Positions 42,781 through 52,342 are shown, numbered from the stretch's first letter. The stretch: DNA of 64,000 nt from Sporomusa ovata DSM 2662 (GCF_000445445.1 NZ_ASXP01000004.1:496001-560000), one strand, 5' to 3'. Translations and numbers: made by a program. Notes: generated by a model not told the origin, from the sequence alone.

Positions 42781-44736
42781 TTAGAAACGGGCAGTAACTC
42801 CCAGTTTATATGAACGCGGCAATGTATAGTAAGCCGACGTTGAACTGTTATTGCTGACATCTTTGCGATCCAGTAGATTTTCAACGTCAAATGTCAGTGT
42901 GTACATTTTGCTCAAATCATGTGTAACATGCAAGGACACTGGGAAGAACGGCTTGATATCCTGCCCTTCATCACTGCGATCAGCAAAATAGGTAGCACTT
43001 AAAGCAGCTGCTGTCGGACCGCATTTATAATTTAAAGCTCCGGATAGTTGTATGCGCCCTAACGTTTTTTCCCAGGTATCGCTGCCGCTGCTTTGGGACT
43101 CAGGATTGCCGTAGCTGCCGCCAACAGTATAGGAAAATTTGTCACTAAGCTTATTGTTGTAACTGACTTCTATACCTGAATTACGAAATCCGGACAGGTT
43201 TTGGGCTTGTCTGGTAACACCGTCAGACAAAGTTTTCCATTCAATCTTGTCATCAATATCCAATTTGAATAAGGCAAGCTTCCAACTGCTGTTTCCCTGT
43301 TCCGCTTTATAGCCGATTTCGTAGTTCATGCCTTTTTCCGGCTTCAAATCCGGATTGCCGACAAATGACCCCGAAGTGTAGTACAGTGATGTAAAGTTCG
43401 GCATAGTAAACGATTTGCCAATATTGGTATACCAGGAACTATGCCCGTCAATCTTTGTTATTGTCTGAAACTGGGGACAAAATGCGTTAAACCGCTCATC
43501 GTCAGTATCTACGACATCTTCGCGGGCACTAAGGATCATCCGGGTCTTATCACTCAGCGGCATGTCCCATTGACTATACACGGCATAATGATCCCGGCTA
43601 ATTGATCCGGTTGCTTTAACTGCCGCCAGTTTCCGGCTTGACGCGGAACCGGTAAAGGCCTGCTGGGTTTGCTCAAAACCCTCATCCTGATAAGTAAATC
43701 CGGCTAATAATTTTCCTTTGCCTGCTTCCCAGGCTTTTTGTGTATCCAAACCCAATACTGTATTTTCTGCTTTTGTCCAGGCCCGAATCGACGGACGAGC
43801 GGTTTCCAACGTAGTATAGTCCAAATTCTGCTTATTGAAATATAGTTTGCTGGTCAAATCATCTTTTTTGTATTCCAATTGTGCCATATGTTTGTCATTT
43901 TCATAATGCGAATCCTGCAGGATACTAGTGGTACTATTTTGCCGGTACAGGATATGGTAATCATCAGCTCCATACATATAACTAAAATTCAAATTATCAT
44001 TAAACTTATAATTCCAGTTAAAACTATTCCGGTTACTGTCACCAAAAGCAATTTTATAGTATACGGGAGTTTTTGTTGTCCCGAGTGTTGTGCTGGACTT
44101 GGTGTCAGTCACCGTACCGCCTTCTGTAGTCTTGCCATAATTATAGTTAAAACTTGCCTTTCCCGCCTGGAAGGATAATGCATGATTCTGTTGGTTGGTG
44201 CCACCTGATACAGTTACCGTGTTGTCTACTTTTGTTTTGGTAATAATATTGATTACTCCGCCAAAGGCTGCACTGCCATATAGCACCGAGCCGCCGCCTT
44301 TAACAATCTCCACCCGTTCCACTGAAGCTACGGGAATCTGCTCTAAATTATATTTGCCATTCAAATTGGCGGGAACACCATTGATCATTACCAACGTACC
44401 GTTGTCTACGCCGCGAATGATGATCTGGCTGGTCATATTACCCCAGGACTGCCCTAGTGATCCCATAGAGTGATAAATAATGCCTTCCTTATATTTCAAG
44501 GCTTCAACTATATTAGCAGCCCCGGTAGCTTTCAGTTGCTCATTGGTGTATACAGCGACATCTGCCGGCGTATCCAAAGCTTTCGTTGCATAGCGCATGG
44601 CAGTGACAGTTACTTCGTCAAATGAATACTCCGGATTAGCTTCTTCGGCCCCCGCCTGTAACGGCCACGCCAAACAACATAAGGCTACAGGTACTGCTAA
44701 TTGCTTCTGCCAATTTCTTGTCTTACTTTTTTTCAT
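42781..44736 (-). CDS. TonB-dependent outer-membrane receptor
   Basis: 651 residues. Signal peptide ends PLQAGA; plug YSFDEVTVTAMRYATKALDTPA, ANIVEALKYKEGIIYH, SQIIIRGVDNGTLVMINGVP, VERVEIVKGGGSVLYGSAAFGG and VINIITK; the barrel ends YKLGVTARF. Closely related to the receptor at 38354, so the two probably take related ligands. GAGGGGG precedes the ATG at 44736. It follows the tonB gene in the same direction. Confidence 0.93.
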   Translation of the reverse strand: MKKSKTRNWQKQLAVPVALCCLAWPLQAGAEEANPEYSFDEVTVTAMRYATKALDTPADVAVYTNEQLKATGAANIVEALKYKEGIIYHSMGSLGQSWGNMTSQIIIRGVDNGTLVMINGVPANLNGKYNLEQIPVASVERVEIVKGGGSVLYGSAAFGGVINIITKTKVDNTVTVSGGTNQQNHALSFQAGKASFNYNYGKTTEGGTVTDTKSSTTLGTTKTPVYYKIAFGDSNRNSFNWNYKFNDNLNFSYMYGADDYHILYRQNSTTSILQDSHYENDKHMAQLEYKKDDLTSKLYFNKQNLDYTTLETARPSIRAWTKAENTVLGLDTQKAWEAGKGKLLAGFTYQDEGFEQTQQAFTGSASSRKLAAVKATGSISRDHYAVYSQWDMPLSDKTRMILSAREDVVDTDDERFNAFCPQFQTITKIDGHSSWYTNIGKSFTMPNFTSLYYTSGSFVGNPDLKPEKGMNYEIGYKAEQGNSSWKLALFKLDIDDKIEWKTLSDGVTRQAQNLSGFRNSGIEVSYNNKLSDKFSYTVGGSYGNPESQSSGSDTWEKTLGRIQLSGALNYKCGPTAAALSATYFADRSDEGQDIKPFFPVSLHVTHDLSKMYTLTFDVENLLDRKDVSNNSSTSAYYTLPRSYKLGVTARF

Positions 44737-44761
44737 GGTTTCCCCCTCATATGTAACCCAT

Positions 44762-44884
44762 TTATGTACACACACTCATTATCAGTACGCGGTTCCTGGT
44801 TATAAAAAAGCGCCTGACTAACCACAGTGCCCCAAACGTTGTCGAGACAAACAGAGCGACAGTAATCAGCCAACGCTTTTTCAT
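44762..44884 (-). CDS. Possible 40-residue membrane peptide
   Basis: A short frame between tonB and the receptor gene: KKRWLITVALFVSTTFGALWLV then RRFFITRNR, a single basic-flanked helix. It has no convincing RBS. It may be real, since it fills the gap and has a coherent membrane profile, or chance. Confidence 0.3.
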   Translation of the reverse strand: MKKRWLITVALFVSTTFGALWLVRRFFITRNRVLIMSVCT

Positions 44885-44932
44885 TTGGACTATGCTGGTA
44901 CTAAGGCGCGGATTCAGTTAATTCTCCTGTTT

Positions 44933-45730
44933 TCACGCTCGTAATTTAAACACCACCGGCATGGTAGTTTGACAGGCAATCCTTTGCCCTGTCTCTCTCA
45001 CCTTGGCCGGAACAAAACGCCAGCGCTGAACAGCGGCCACAGCAGCATCATCTAAAAGCTCTGAGCCGCTGGATTCAGCAATACTCACATCACCGGCATG
45101 CCCATTCTCCAGAATTTCAATTCTGAGCACTACTGTACCCTCAATACCTGTCTGGCGTGCTTGCTCTGGATAATTAGGTTCCCGGCGTGATAATATTCCT
45201 GGTGGAATAACTCCCCCGGCACTGCCGGAACCTCCCCCGGACATACCAGTGCCGCCGCCGGAACCCTGGCCTCCTTGAGAACTACCGCCGCTGGACGAAG
45301 TTCCACCACCTCCATCACCACCAGCCGATTCACCGGCAGCCGCAATAGCACCACTGTCAACGCCTACCAACGCCATAGCACTAACTGCTACCACCGGCTC
45401 TGGCATCACCGACTCAGCTACAGGTGCCGGCTGAACCGGTGTGGGCTGCGGCAGATTAGGCACAGGCGCCGGACTGACCGCAGCTGGACTGGGCGAAGCC
45501 GGACTGACTGGAGCGGCCGCTGGGGCAGCAGCCGCCAAGGATGAGCCTTCCGGTCCTTCCGGTCCTTCCGGCCCATTGGCTAACTCCAGCTCAATCAGCG
45601 TCTCCGGCGGCATCTCAACAGGCAGTAAAGCCTTATTAACCAGCCAGCCGGCACCGGTTAACACAATACTGTGCACGAGCAGGGAAATAATCATAGCTTT
45701 TCGCCAACGTAAACCTGCCGCCAATTCCAT
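44933..45730 (-). CDS. tonB: TonB energy transducer (B12-linked set)
   Basis: 265 residues. Membrane anchor AMIISLLVHSIVLTGAGWLV, a Pro/Ala spacer, then a ~45-residue Gly/Ser-rich stretch around 140-185, and a TonB-C domain (REPNYPEQARQTGIEGTVVLRIEI, VAAVQRWRFVPAKV). The anchor and domain resemble the TonB at 34172, but the glycine-rich segment is distinctive. It shares one base with the end of exbD. Confidence 0.93.
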   Translation of the reverse strand: MELAAGLRWRKAMIISLLVHSIVLTGAGWLVNKALLPVEMPPETLIELELANGPEGPEGPEGSSLAAAAPAAAPVSPASPSPAAVSPAPVPNLPQPTPVQPAPVAESVMPEPVVAVSAMALVGVDSGAIAAAGESAGGDGGGGTSSSGGSSQGGQGSGGGTGMSGGGSGSAGGVIPPGILSRREPNYPEQARQTGIEGTVVLRIEILENGHAGDVSIAESSGSELLDDAAVAAVQRWRFVPAKVRETGQRIACQTTMPVVFKLRA

Positions 45731-46140
45731 TACTTATCCTTCCTTTCAGTAGCGATAGCCACTCTGTAGGCTCCCGCTAGTTTCAATTCATCGAGAACAG
45801 CCACAACTTTGCCGTATTCGGCAGTTTTATCAGAACGCAGGATAAAAACCAGGTCGCTCTGCTTATTCATTTCCAGCTGCACCCGTTTTTTTAACATTTC
45901 CAGTGGAATATCTTCCTGATCAAATAAAACCCGGCCCTCTTTGGTAACGGTAACCGCCACACTGCGCGGTTTATCGTTCTGCGCCGCAGCTGCCTGAGGC
46001 AAATTGACAGGGATAGTCTGCTGGTCAACCATATAAAGAGTACTCATAATAAAAAACACCAGCAAAAAGAAGATAATATCAATCATCGGAATAATCATCA
46101 GTTTGGGCTGATGTTCTGAACGCAGATTACGCAATTTCAT
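45730..46140 (-). CDS. exbD: ExbD/TolR protein (B12-linked set)
   Basis: 136 residues; LMIIPMIDIIFFLLVFFIMSTL with the motor Asp, and VAVLDELKLAGAYRVAIA near the end. Very similar to the ExbD at 34885, indicating duplication of the whole motor operon. AGGAG precedes the ATG at 46140, which overlaps the exbB end. Confidence 0.93.
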   Translation of the reverse strand: MKLRNLRSEHQPKLMIIPMIDIIFFLLVFFIMSTLYMVDQQTIPVNLPQAAAAQNDKPRSVAVTVTKEGRVLFDQEDIPLEMLKKRVQLEMNKQSDLVFILRSDKTAEYGKVVAVLDELKLAGAYRVAIATERKDK

Positions 46141-46762
46141 GACGTTTCTCCTGTTTGATATGCCCAAGCACCAACAGGCAGGACTGCTCAATATTGGTGA
46201 TTAGTTGATCTAACCGGTGGTTAAAATAACTATATATAATCATGGCCAAGGTGGCTACACACAAGCCCGATGCCGTAGCAATGAGCGCTTCCCCAACACC
46301 GCCGGTAATGGCCTGGGGCTGACCAGCCTTGATATTCATAACACTAAAAGAACCAATCATGCCAACAACGGTTCCCAGGAGACCAAGAAGCGGTGCAATG
46401 GTTACAATGGTGTCCAGATGGCTTAAATTAGTCCGTAGACTGGCGACAGCCAAAGCCGCTTCCCCTTCAAGCACACTTTCTACATTAGTGCAGCCGCACT
46501 GCACATAACGAATGCCTTTGGCAGCCACCGCAGCGGCAATGCCCTGGGTCTGCCGGCATAATTCACAGGCAGCGCCCCAGTTGGCACGTTCCAGTAAAGG
46601 GGTAAGCTGCGCGGTAAACCGCTGCATATCGGTGTTCATTTTTCTATAATACAAAAACCGTTCCACCCCAATGGCCGCCACCAGTATGGAACACGCCAAA
46701 ATCAAATACATGACTGGGCCGCCTTTATGAAATATACTAAAACACTCAACTATAAAGCTCAT
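46127..46762 (-). CDS. exbB: ExbB/TolQ protein (B12-linked set)
   Basis: 211 residues with the three ExbB helices (GGPVMYLILACSILVAAIGVERFLYYR; VTIAPLLGLLGTVVGMIGSF; GGVGEALIATASGLCVATLAMI). Paralogue of the protein at 35282. GGAGG precedes the ATG. It lies 33 bases after the chlD-like gene and is probably co-transcribed with it under tandem riboswitches. Confidence 0.94.
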   Translation of the reverse strand: MSFIVECFSIFHKGGPVMYLILACSILVAAIGVERFLYYRKMNTDMQRFTAQLTPLLERANWGAACELCRQTQGIAAAVAAKGIRYVQCGCTNVESVLEGEAALAVASLRTNLSHLDTIVTIAPLLGLLGTVVGMIGSFSVMNIKAGQPQAITGGVGEALIATASGLCVATLAMIIYSYFNHRLDQLITNIEQSCLLVLGHIKQEKRHEIA

Positions 46763-46795
46763 TTTTCCTCCTCCGTTTTGCTTGCTGCACCTTGT

Positions 46796-48682
46796 TTACG
46801 ATAAGTTTTTAACAATGTGCATAATGTTGTTTTCTGATAAATCACGCAGACTATAATAGGTAGATCCCATTTCCCTGGCTACCGTCCGGGCCAAACCCAG
46901 TTTAACGAAATCATTCTCGGTATCAATAACCACACTATGTACGCCTGCCATATTTATCTTGCTTGCTATTTTCAGGGCATCAGCCATACCATCACCGCCG
47001 GCGGCGGCGGTATTGGCCCGCCCATCGGTAACAAGTACCAGCACCGACTTCATTTCCTGTTCTTTTTGCCGGTGGGAAGCCAGCACGGTCAAAGCTGCTC
47101 TCAGACCTTCTGCCAATGGCGTTTTACCACCTGTTGGCAGATGGCGCAAACATTTTTGCGCTAAATCCACGCTGCGGGTAATGGGCAACAGCACCTCGGC
47201 AGTCTGCCGTCTAAAGGCAATCAACCCCACTTGGTCCCGTTTTTGATACGCGTCCTGCAGCATGGCGCACACAGCACCCTTGACGGCCCGCATCCGTTCC
47301 CGCGCGCCCATGGAACCACTGGCATCCACGACAAATAAGAAAGTACTGCCAATGCGCTTTTCCCGGATTTTTTGCCGCAAATCTTCGTGTTCAATGGCAA
47401 TGGCGCATTTGTTTCTGGTGCGGAACTTCTGATAAGGCGCCGCCGCCCGCAAGGTAGCATCAAAGGCCAAATCAGTCACCGGCCCGTTCGGGATACCTGC
47501 ACGCACATAGCGTCCCTGCTTGGTATCAGTACGCGTTAAACTGCGTTTGCCGCTGCCTCGTCGTTCCTGTCGACCCTGGGGCAACGATAATTTCATCCGG
47601 ACAAAGGGAAAATCAGTATCAATATCGGCCACTTTTTCCTGATCGCTGCCCTCGCTTTCCGGCTGCTCAGCAGGAGGATCTGTCTGTTCTTCCGACTCTT
47701 CCTGGTTCTGCTGGTCTGAGCGCGAATCAGGCGGTGGTGGCTGAGTTTCCTGTTGGTCGGCAGAATCTTCGTTATCAGGTGGTTGTTCCTGCTCCTGATC
47801 TTGCTCAGATGGTTCGGGCGGCAGCGGTTGTTCCTCCTGACGCATGCGCTGCGGCAGTACATAACAGGCAGCTTCGTCCAGATCACAAGGCAATAGATAG
47901 ATGCGCCCGGCAAGTGCTGCAATCGCCCGCGCGGCTTCCAATAAGAACAGTTCAGCCCGGTGACCTGCAGAATGTGCTTTAGCACACATCTGTGCGGCAA
48001 GCAGCATCATAGGTTCAGCTATAGTAATATCAGGGAGCAGGCTTTTAGCAGCAGCCACCTGCTGTTTGATTTCTTCCGTGTCAGCAGCATAACGCTGACA
48101 AAATTTTGCCGGTTGGGCTTCGCAATCCAGAATCCGCCTTACAATTTCAGCCCGTTGAACCTCATTTTGTTCCCGGCTGACAGCAGCATATAACCCAAAC
48201 CTGTCAAGAATTCGGGGGGATAAGCTTCCCTCCTCCGGATTCATAGTACCGATAAGAGTACAAGCAGCTTCATGCTCGCAGGAAATTCCTTCGCGTTCCA
48301 CTTGGTGCATACCGGTCGTAGCTGCATCTAAAAGACTGCCCAAAAAGTCATGGCGCAGTAAATTAACTTCATCAACATAGAGAATATGGTTATGGGCCCT
48401 GGCAAGCAAGCCCGGCAAAAAGCGGCGCTCGCCACGTTCGACAGCATGCTGCATATCCAGACCACCAAACACCATATCCTCAGTGGCATTGAGCGGCAGC
48501 TCAATCAACTTGGTTTCACCAATAATTTCTGCCAAAGAACGCACCAGCGTCGATTTGGCTGTGCCCTTTTCCCCTGCCACCAAAACACCGCCAGCCTTGG
48601 GGTTGACAACCGCAATCAAAAGCGCTCGCTTGACAGCTTCCTGCCCGACAATAGCTGCAAACGGAAATATCATGCGCTGCAT
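46796..48682 (-). CDS. Mg-chelatase D-type subunit (AAA + vWA)
   Basis: 628 residues. AAA+ domain (~1-320) with Walker A GEKGTAKST and HILYVDEVNLL; a long acidic Pro/Gln/Glu linker (~310-380); then a vWA domain with the MIDAS motif VVDASGSMGARER and VLVTDGRAN. Together with the ChlI-type subunit it is the motor of a metal chelatase whose third subunit is ChlH or CobN. Such ChlI/ChlD pairs under B12 riboswitches are thought to serve CobN cobaltochelatase. Here the only CobN in the window is a pseudogene 37 kb away. GGAGG lies nine bases before the ATG. Confidence 0.88.
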   Translation of the reverse strand: MQRMIFPFAAIVGQEAVKRALLIAVVNPKAGGVLVAGEKGTAKSTLVRSLAEIIGETKLIELPLNATEDMVFGGLDMQHAVERGERRFLPGLLARAHNHILYVDEVNLLRHDFLGSLLDAATTGMHQVEREGISCEHEAACTLIGTMNPEEGSLSPRILDRFGLYAAVSREQNEVQRAEIVRRILDCEAQPAKFCQRYAADTEEIKQQVAAAKSLLPDITIAEPMMLLAAQMCAKAHSAGHRAELFLLEAARAIAALAGRIYLLPCDLDEAACYVLPQRMRQEEQPLPPEPSEQDQEQEQPPDNEDSADQQETQPPPPDSRSDQQNQEESEEQTDPPAEQPESEGSDQEKVADIDTDFPFVRMKLSLPQGRQERRGSGKRSLTRTDTKQGRYVRAGIPNGPVTDLAFDATLRAAAPYQKFRTRNKCAIAIEHEDLRQKIREKRIGSTFLFVVDASGSMGARERMRAVKGAVCAMLQDAYQKRDQVGLIAFRRQTAEVLLPITRSVDLAQKCLRHLPTGGKTPLAEGLRAALTVLASHRQKEQEMKSVLVLVTDGRANTAAAGGDGMADALKIASKINMAGVHSVVIDTENDFVKLGLARTVAREMGSTYYSLRDLSENNIMHIVKNLS

Positions 48683-48704
48683 TATAGCATTCCTCCCGCT
48701 TGGC

Positions 48705-49739
48705 TTATTGCTGCGCAAACACAGCTTCTACTTTATCCCAGTCCAACGTGCCATCCTCAAAGGGGCGCCGCCGCATCCGGTGAGGCAGCGCCAGACGTGC
48801 AGCTTTTTTTACGTCTTCTGACTCTACTTCCATCCGTCCGGCAAAGGCAGTCAGTGTAATGGCGGTCTTAATAACGGTAATATCGGCCCGGTGGCCATCA
48901 ACATCAAGCGTAATGGCCAGTTTAGCAACAAGCAGGAGCAACTCATCCTTAATGGTTACCTGGGGCAGCAAACGTTGGGCCTGTATAATACTTTTTGCCA
49001 GGGTTTCCTGTTCCTCCTGGTATTGTCGGGCAAAGCTGTCTGTATCCTTTTCATAAGCCAAACGCCGTTTAATAACCTCCACCCGCCACTCGGGCTGGTT
49101 TTCCCCGGTCACAACCACCGATAATCCGAAGCGGTCTAATAACTGCGGCCGGATATCACCTTCTTCCGGGTTCATCGTGCCAACCAGCACAAACCGGGCC
49201 GGGTGGGAATAAGATACACCCTCGCGTTCCACAGTATTGACTCCCATGGCGGCGGCATCCAACAACACATCAACAACATGATCATCTAAAAGGTTAATTT
49301 CATCTACATACAAAATATTGCGATTAGCCTGTGCTAACAGGCCGGGGTCAAATTTCTTTTCCCCCTGCTTGATGGCATGTTCAATATCCAGCGTGCCAAC
49401 AACCCGATCCTCGGTTGCACTAACAGGCAGTTCTACCACCCGCATCTTGACAGACTGAGTAGCCAGACCCTGTTCCTGTCCCACTTTTTCCCGGCAGACA
49501 TCACACCAATGGCTGCTATCTGCCGGATCACAATGAAAAGGACAGCTTTTGCTAACCTCCATGGCAGGCAATAGATCGGCCAGCGCTCTGACGGCTGTTG
49601 ATTTGGCTGTTCCTTTTTCCCCTTTGATTAATACCCCACCCAGCAGAGGGTTAATTACATTTAATATGAGTGCCAGTTTCATGTCCTCTTGCCCGACAAT
49701 GGCAGTAAATGGATATACAGCGTTATGTTGCAACGTCAA
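48705..49739 (-). CDS. Mg-chelatase I-type AAA+ ATPase
   Basis: 344 residues. Walker A IKGEKGTAKSTAVR near residue 40, Walker B ILYVDEINLLDDHVVDVLLD, sensor VGTMNPEEGD, and a cysteine cluster CPFHCDP...CDVC near 75-100 that is common in cobaltochelatase-associated ChlI proteins. First gene after tandem riboswitches R9-R8. Works with the D-type subunit that follows 22 bases later. Confidence 0.92.
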   Translation of the reverse strand: MTLQHNAVYPFTAIVGQEDMKLALILNVINPLLGGVLIKGEKGTAKSTAVRALADLLPAMEVSKSCPFHCDPADSSHWCDVCREKVGQEQGLATQSVKMRVVELPVSATEDRVVGTLDIEHAIKQGEKKFDPGLLAQANRNILYVDEINLLDDHVVDVLLDAAAMGVNTVEREGVSYSHPARFVLVGTMNPEEGDIRPQLLDRFGLSVVVTGENQPEWRVEVIKRRLAYEKDTDSFARQYQEEQETLAKSIIQAQRLLPQVTIKDELLLLVAKLAITLDVDGHRADITVIKTAITLTAFAGRMEVESEDVKKAARLALPHRMRRRPFEDGTLDWDKVEAVFAQQ

Positions 49740-49787
49740 TTCATCTCCTTGTTAGTTTCATCCATTTAGCTCCTTCTAATAAAAAGA

Positions 49788-49815
49788 GACCTCCCTTATA
49801 TAAGTAAGGAAGGTC
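49788..49815 (-). terminator. Terminator of riboswitch R8
   Basis: Minus-strand hairpin GACCTTCCTTAC.../AAGGGAGGTC followed by TCTTTTTATT, between R8 and the chlI-like gene. Confidence 0.85.
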
Positions 49816-49839
49816 TTTCGAAAACTTGTTAAATATATA

Positions 49840-50058
49840 TAATCCCCTCCCCATACCTCGTGGGTAAATCGGTGACTGTTACTCAGGCAGTTCTCCTGGC
49901 TTTGGATCATGGCTTGCTTAAACCTTCCCAAGACGGTTTCATCCCAGTGGCATATCATAAGCTTGCTCCCCATTACAGTGGCGGGACCGCGCCGGTCTTT
50001 CACCGGTCTTCCCTATTAAGTCCTTACGGGCACCTGACTCTGTCAATATTCTGTTAAG
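49840..50058 (-). promoter_or_regulatory. Cobalamin riboswitch R8 (proximal of tandem pair)
   Basis: All core boxes present. Directly precedes the chlI-like gene and the long transport array. Lies ~140 bases after R9 in transcription order. Confidence 0.95.
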
Positions 50059-50065
50059 CTAGGAA

Positions 50066-50140
50066 ACTTCCGGCTACCACAGCAGCCGGGAGCTTCCTAC
50101 ATTAGCTAATAAAATACTCCTGGTTTTTTATACCAGGAGT
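50066..50140 (-). terminator. Double hairpin between R9 and R8
   Basis: ACTCCTGGTATAAAAAACCAGGAGT (50115-50140, T-rich after) and CTCCCGGCT.../AGCCGGAAG (50066-50094) on the minus strand, the same two-hairpin layout as after R3. Confidence 0.8.
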
Positions 50141-50194
50141 GAATTCAGCCAAATCGCAAACTTCTTGGAATATCCCAGAAGAATTGCTTAACTG

Positions 50195-50408
50195 TAATCC
50201 CCTCCCCATACCGCGTGGGTGAAAAACGGTGATTGTCAGTTAGGTAGTTCTCCTGACTTCGGATCATGGCTTGCTTAAACCTTCCCAAAACGGTTGTTTC
50301 AGTGGTATATCTTAAGCTTGCTCCCCGTTACAGTGGCGGGACCGCGCCGGTCTTTCACCGGTCTTCCCTATTAAGCCCATATGGGCACCTAACTCAATAG
50401 TATTAAAT
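50195..50408 (-). promoter_or_regulatory. Cobalamin riboswitch R9 (distal of tandem pair)
   Basis: Complete aptamer on the minus strand; B12 box reads TCAGGAGAACTACC with one base changed. First element of the R9-R8 tandem leader. Confidence 0.94.
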
Positions 50409-50488
50409 TACTTACTTGTATTATTTATACTATAGAAAAGCAACTACATTGTCAATAGTTTCAAGCATTTCTTTATATATTCAGCTGC

Positions 50489-50710
50489 TCAGTTTTTATG
50501 TTTGAATAATTTTTCTAAACCTATGCAGCAAAAAAACGACCGAATTGCATAATCGACAGCGTTGACCAACCATACGCCTGCAATCCCCATAGAGAAATAA
50601 AAACAAAGCACATAAATACCGGCAACACGGATTACCCATATACCTATGATAGTGCTAACCATCGGACTTTTCGTGTCACCTGCTCCTTGCAGCGCACCGG
50701 TCATAACCAA
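50489..50710 (-). pseudogene. MATE transporter, C-terminal fragment
   Basis: GALQGAGDTKSPMVSTIIGIWVIRV and the following helices are the end of a NorM-type MATE pump. About one sixth of the gene remains; sequence upstream changes directly to the end of the ABC importer operon, so the deletion removed the rest. Confidence 0.65.
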
Positions 50711-50751
50711 ACTGATTGCTATAAAGTGCCAATACAGCTTTTATTTCCAGT

Positions 50752-51516
50752 TTATACATCAAAGGGAATAACCGATGCCAGCAGTGATTTTGCATACTCA
50801 TTTTGCGCATTAACCAAATCTGCGCTCATAAGCTGTTCCACAACTTCCCCTCTGTACAAAAATACAATTTTATTGCACAAATGAGCCACAGCCTGCAGAT
50901 CATGAGCTACAAAAAGATATGTCATTTTCATTTCCAGGCGAAGTTGATGAAGCAGATTCATTACCTGTGTTTGAACAGATACGTCCAAGGAACTGATGGC
51001 TTCATCCAGAACGATAAATCTCGGATTGGTGGAAATGGCTCTGGCAATACAGACACGCTGAACCTGCCCGCCGCTCAGTTCATGAGGATAGCGGTCTTTT
51101 AGATCAGGCGACAAGCTTACTTTAGCCAGAAGAGCATCAATTCTATCCTCTAAGTTTCCCGCATAATTCATGGCGCGTATGGGTTCAGCGATAGTTTCTT
51201 TGATGGTGTACTTAGGATTGACTGAAGAAGTATAGTCCTGAAAGACCACGCTCATTTTTCCCTGATTGGCTTTGATCCACTCTGGCACAGGCTGCCCCTC
51301 AATTAAAACAGCGCCTTTATCAGGCTTTTCAAGCCCTAAAATCAGCCGGGACAGCGTACTTTTGCCACTGCCGCTTTCACCGATAAGACCCACACAGAGG
51401 CCTTCCTCAATAGCAAAGGTAACTCCTTTTAATACCTTGACTCTACTACTGCTAAAATTGCCGCCGGCTTTTACATAGCTTTTTTCAACATTATTAATTT
51501 CAACTAAATTAGGCAC
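50752..51516 (-). CDS. ABC importer ATPase 2 (Ni/peptide type, NikE/OppF-like)
   Basis: 254 residues. Walker A GESGSGKST, signature LSGGQVQR, Walker B FIVLDEAISSLDVS, switch His in VAHDLQAVAH. Last gene of a five-gene importer operon behind riboswitch R10 and overlapping the preceding ATPase gene by eight bases. Because B12 controls the operon, the natural substrate is more likely cobalt or a cobalt chelate than a peptide (inference). Confidence 0.88.
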   Translation of the reverse strand: MPNLVEINNVEKSYVKAGGNFSSSRVKVLKGVTFAIEEGLCVGLIGESGSGKSTLSRLILGLEKPDKGAVLIEGQPVPEWIKANQGKMSVVFQDYTSSVNPKYTIKETIAEPIRAMNYAGNLEDRIDALLAKVSLSPDLKDRYPHELSGGQVQRVCIARAISTNPRFIVLDEAISSLDVSVQTQVMNLLHQLRLEMKMTYLFVAHDLQAVAHLCNKIVFLYRGEVVEQLMSADLVNAQNEYAKSLLASVIPFDV

Positions 51517-52342
51517 TGACTGCCCTCCGTTTCATGGATTTTTGGAAAGACTGGGCCAACTCGCGCCTGCTGTCAATCAAATACTTCGTATATTCATGCT
51601 GAGGATTCTGGAATATCGATTTTGCTTCGCCGTATTCCACCCGCTCCCCGCAGCGCATAACCAAAAGCTGATCAGAAAGATACTGCACCACACCCAGATC
51701 ATGGGAAATGAAAATCAAAGCCGCTCCTGTTTGCTGCCTTAGCAGCTTAAACTCTTCCACAACCAAACGCTGATTAATGGAATCCAAAGCGGTTGTAGGT
51801 TCATCAGCAACAATAATATCGGGTTTCATAGCCAAAGCTATCGCCACCATACAGCGCTGCAGCATACCGCCGGAAAGCTGATGGGGATATTTTTTGAGTA
51901 CTTGTTCCGGGTCAGGCATATTGACCATCTTCAAAGCAATCAAAGCCATAGTCATAGCTTCTGACCGGGAAAGCCCTTTATTCTCGATGAAAGTTTCAGC
52001 CATTTGACTGCCGATTTTTGCCAGCGGATCAAATGCTGACATAGCATCCTGCAAAATCATGCAAATGCGTTGTCCCCTGATGGATCGCAGTGTATTTGCC
52101 TCCTGTTGCAACAAATCCAGAGTGCCCTGTTCGCTTGAAAACTTTGCCGCTCCTTCCGTGTGCATCCAGGGATTGGTTAGACCCAGGATAGCTTTAGCCG
52201 TCATGGACTTGCCGCTGCCGCTTTCGCCTACAATCCCCAGACAACTATTCTTTTTTAGTTCAAAACTGACGCCGTGAATGACTTCCTCTTGATTCCGCAG
52301 ATCAGTAACCTTTAAATTCCGTACAACCAGTAAATTATCCAT
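51509..52342 (-). CDS. ABC importer ATPase 1 (Ni/peptide type, NikD/OppD-like)
   Basis: 277 residues. Walker A GESGSGKSM, signature LSGGMLQR, Walker B IIVADEPTTALD, switch His in ISHDLGVV. The first residue codon shares a base with the permease gene before it. Pairs with the second ATPase to power the importer. Confidence 0.88.
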   Translation of the reverse strand: MDNLLVVRNLKVTDLRNQEEVIHGVSFELKKNSCLGIVGESGSGKSMTAKAILGLTNPWMHTEGAAKFSSEQGTLDLLQQEANTLRSIRGQRICMILQDAMSAFDPLAKIGSQMAETFIENKGLSRSEAMTMALIALKMVNMPDPEQVLKKYPHQLSGGMLQRCMVAIALAMKPDIIVADEPTTALDSINQRLVVEEFKLLRQQTGAALIFISHDLGVVQYLSDQLLVMRCGERVEYGEAKSIFQNPQHEYTKYLIDSRRELAQSFQKSMKRRAVSA

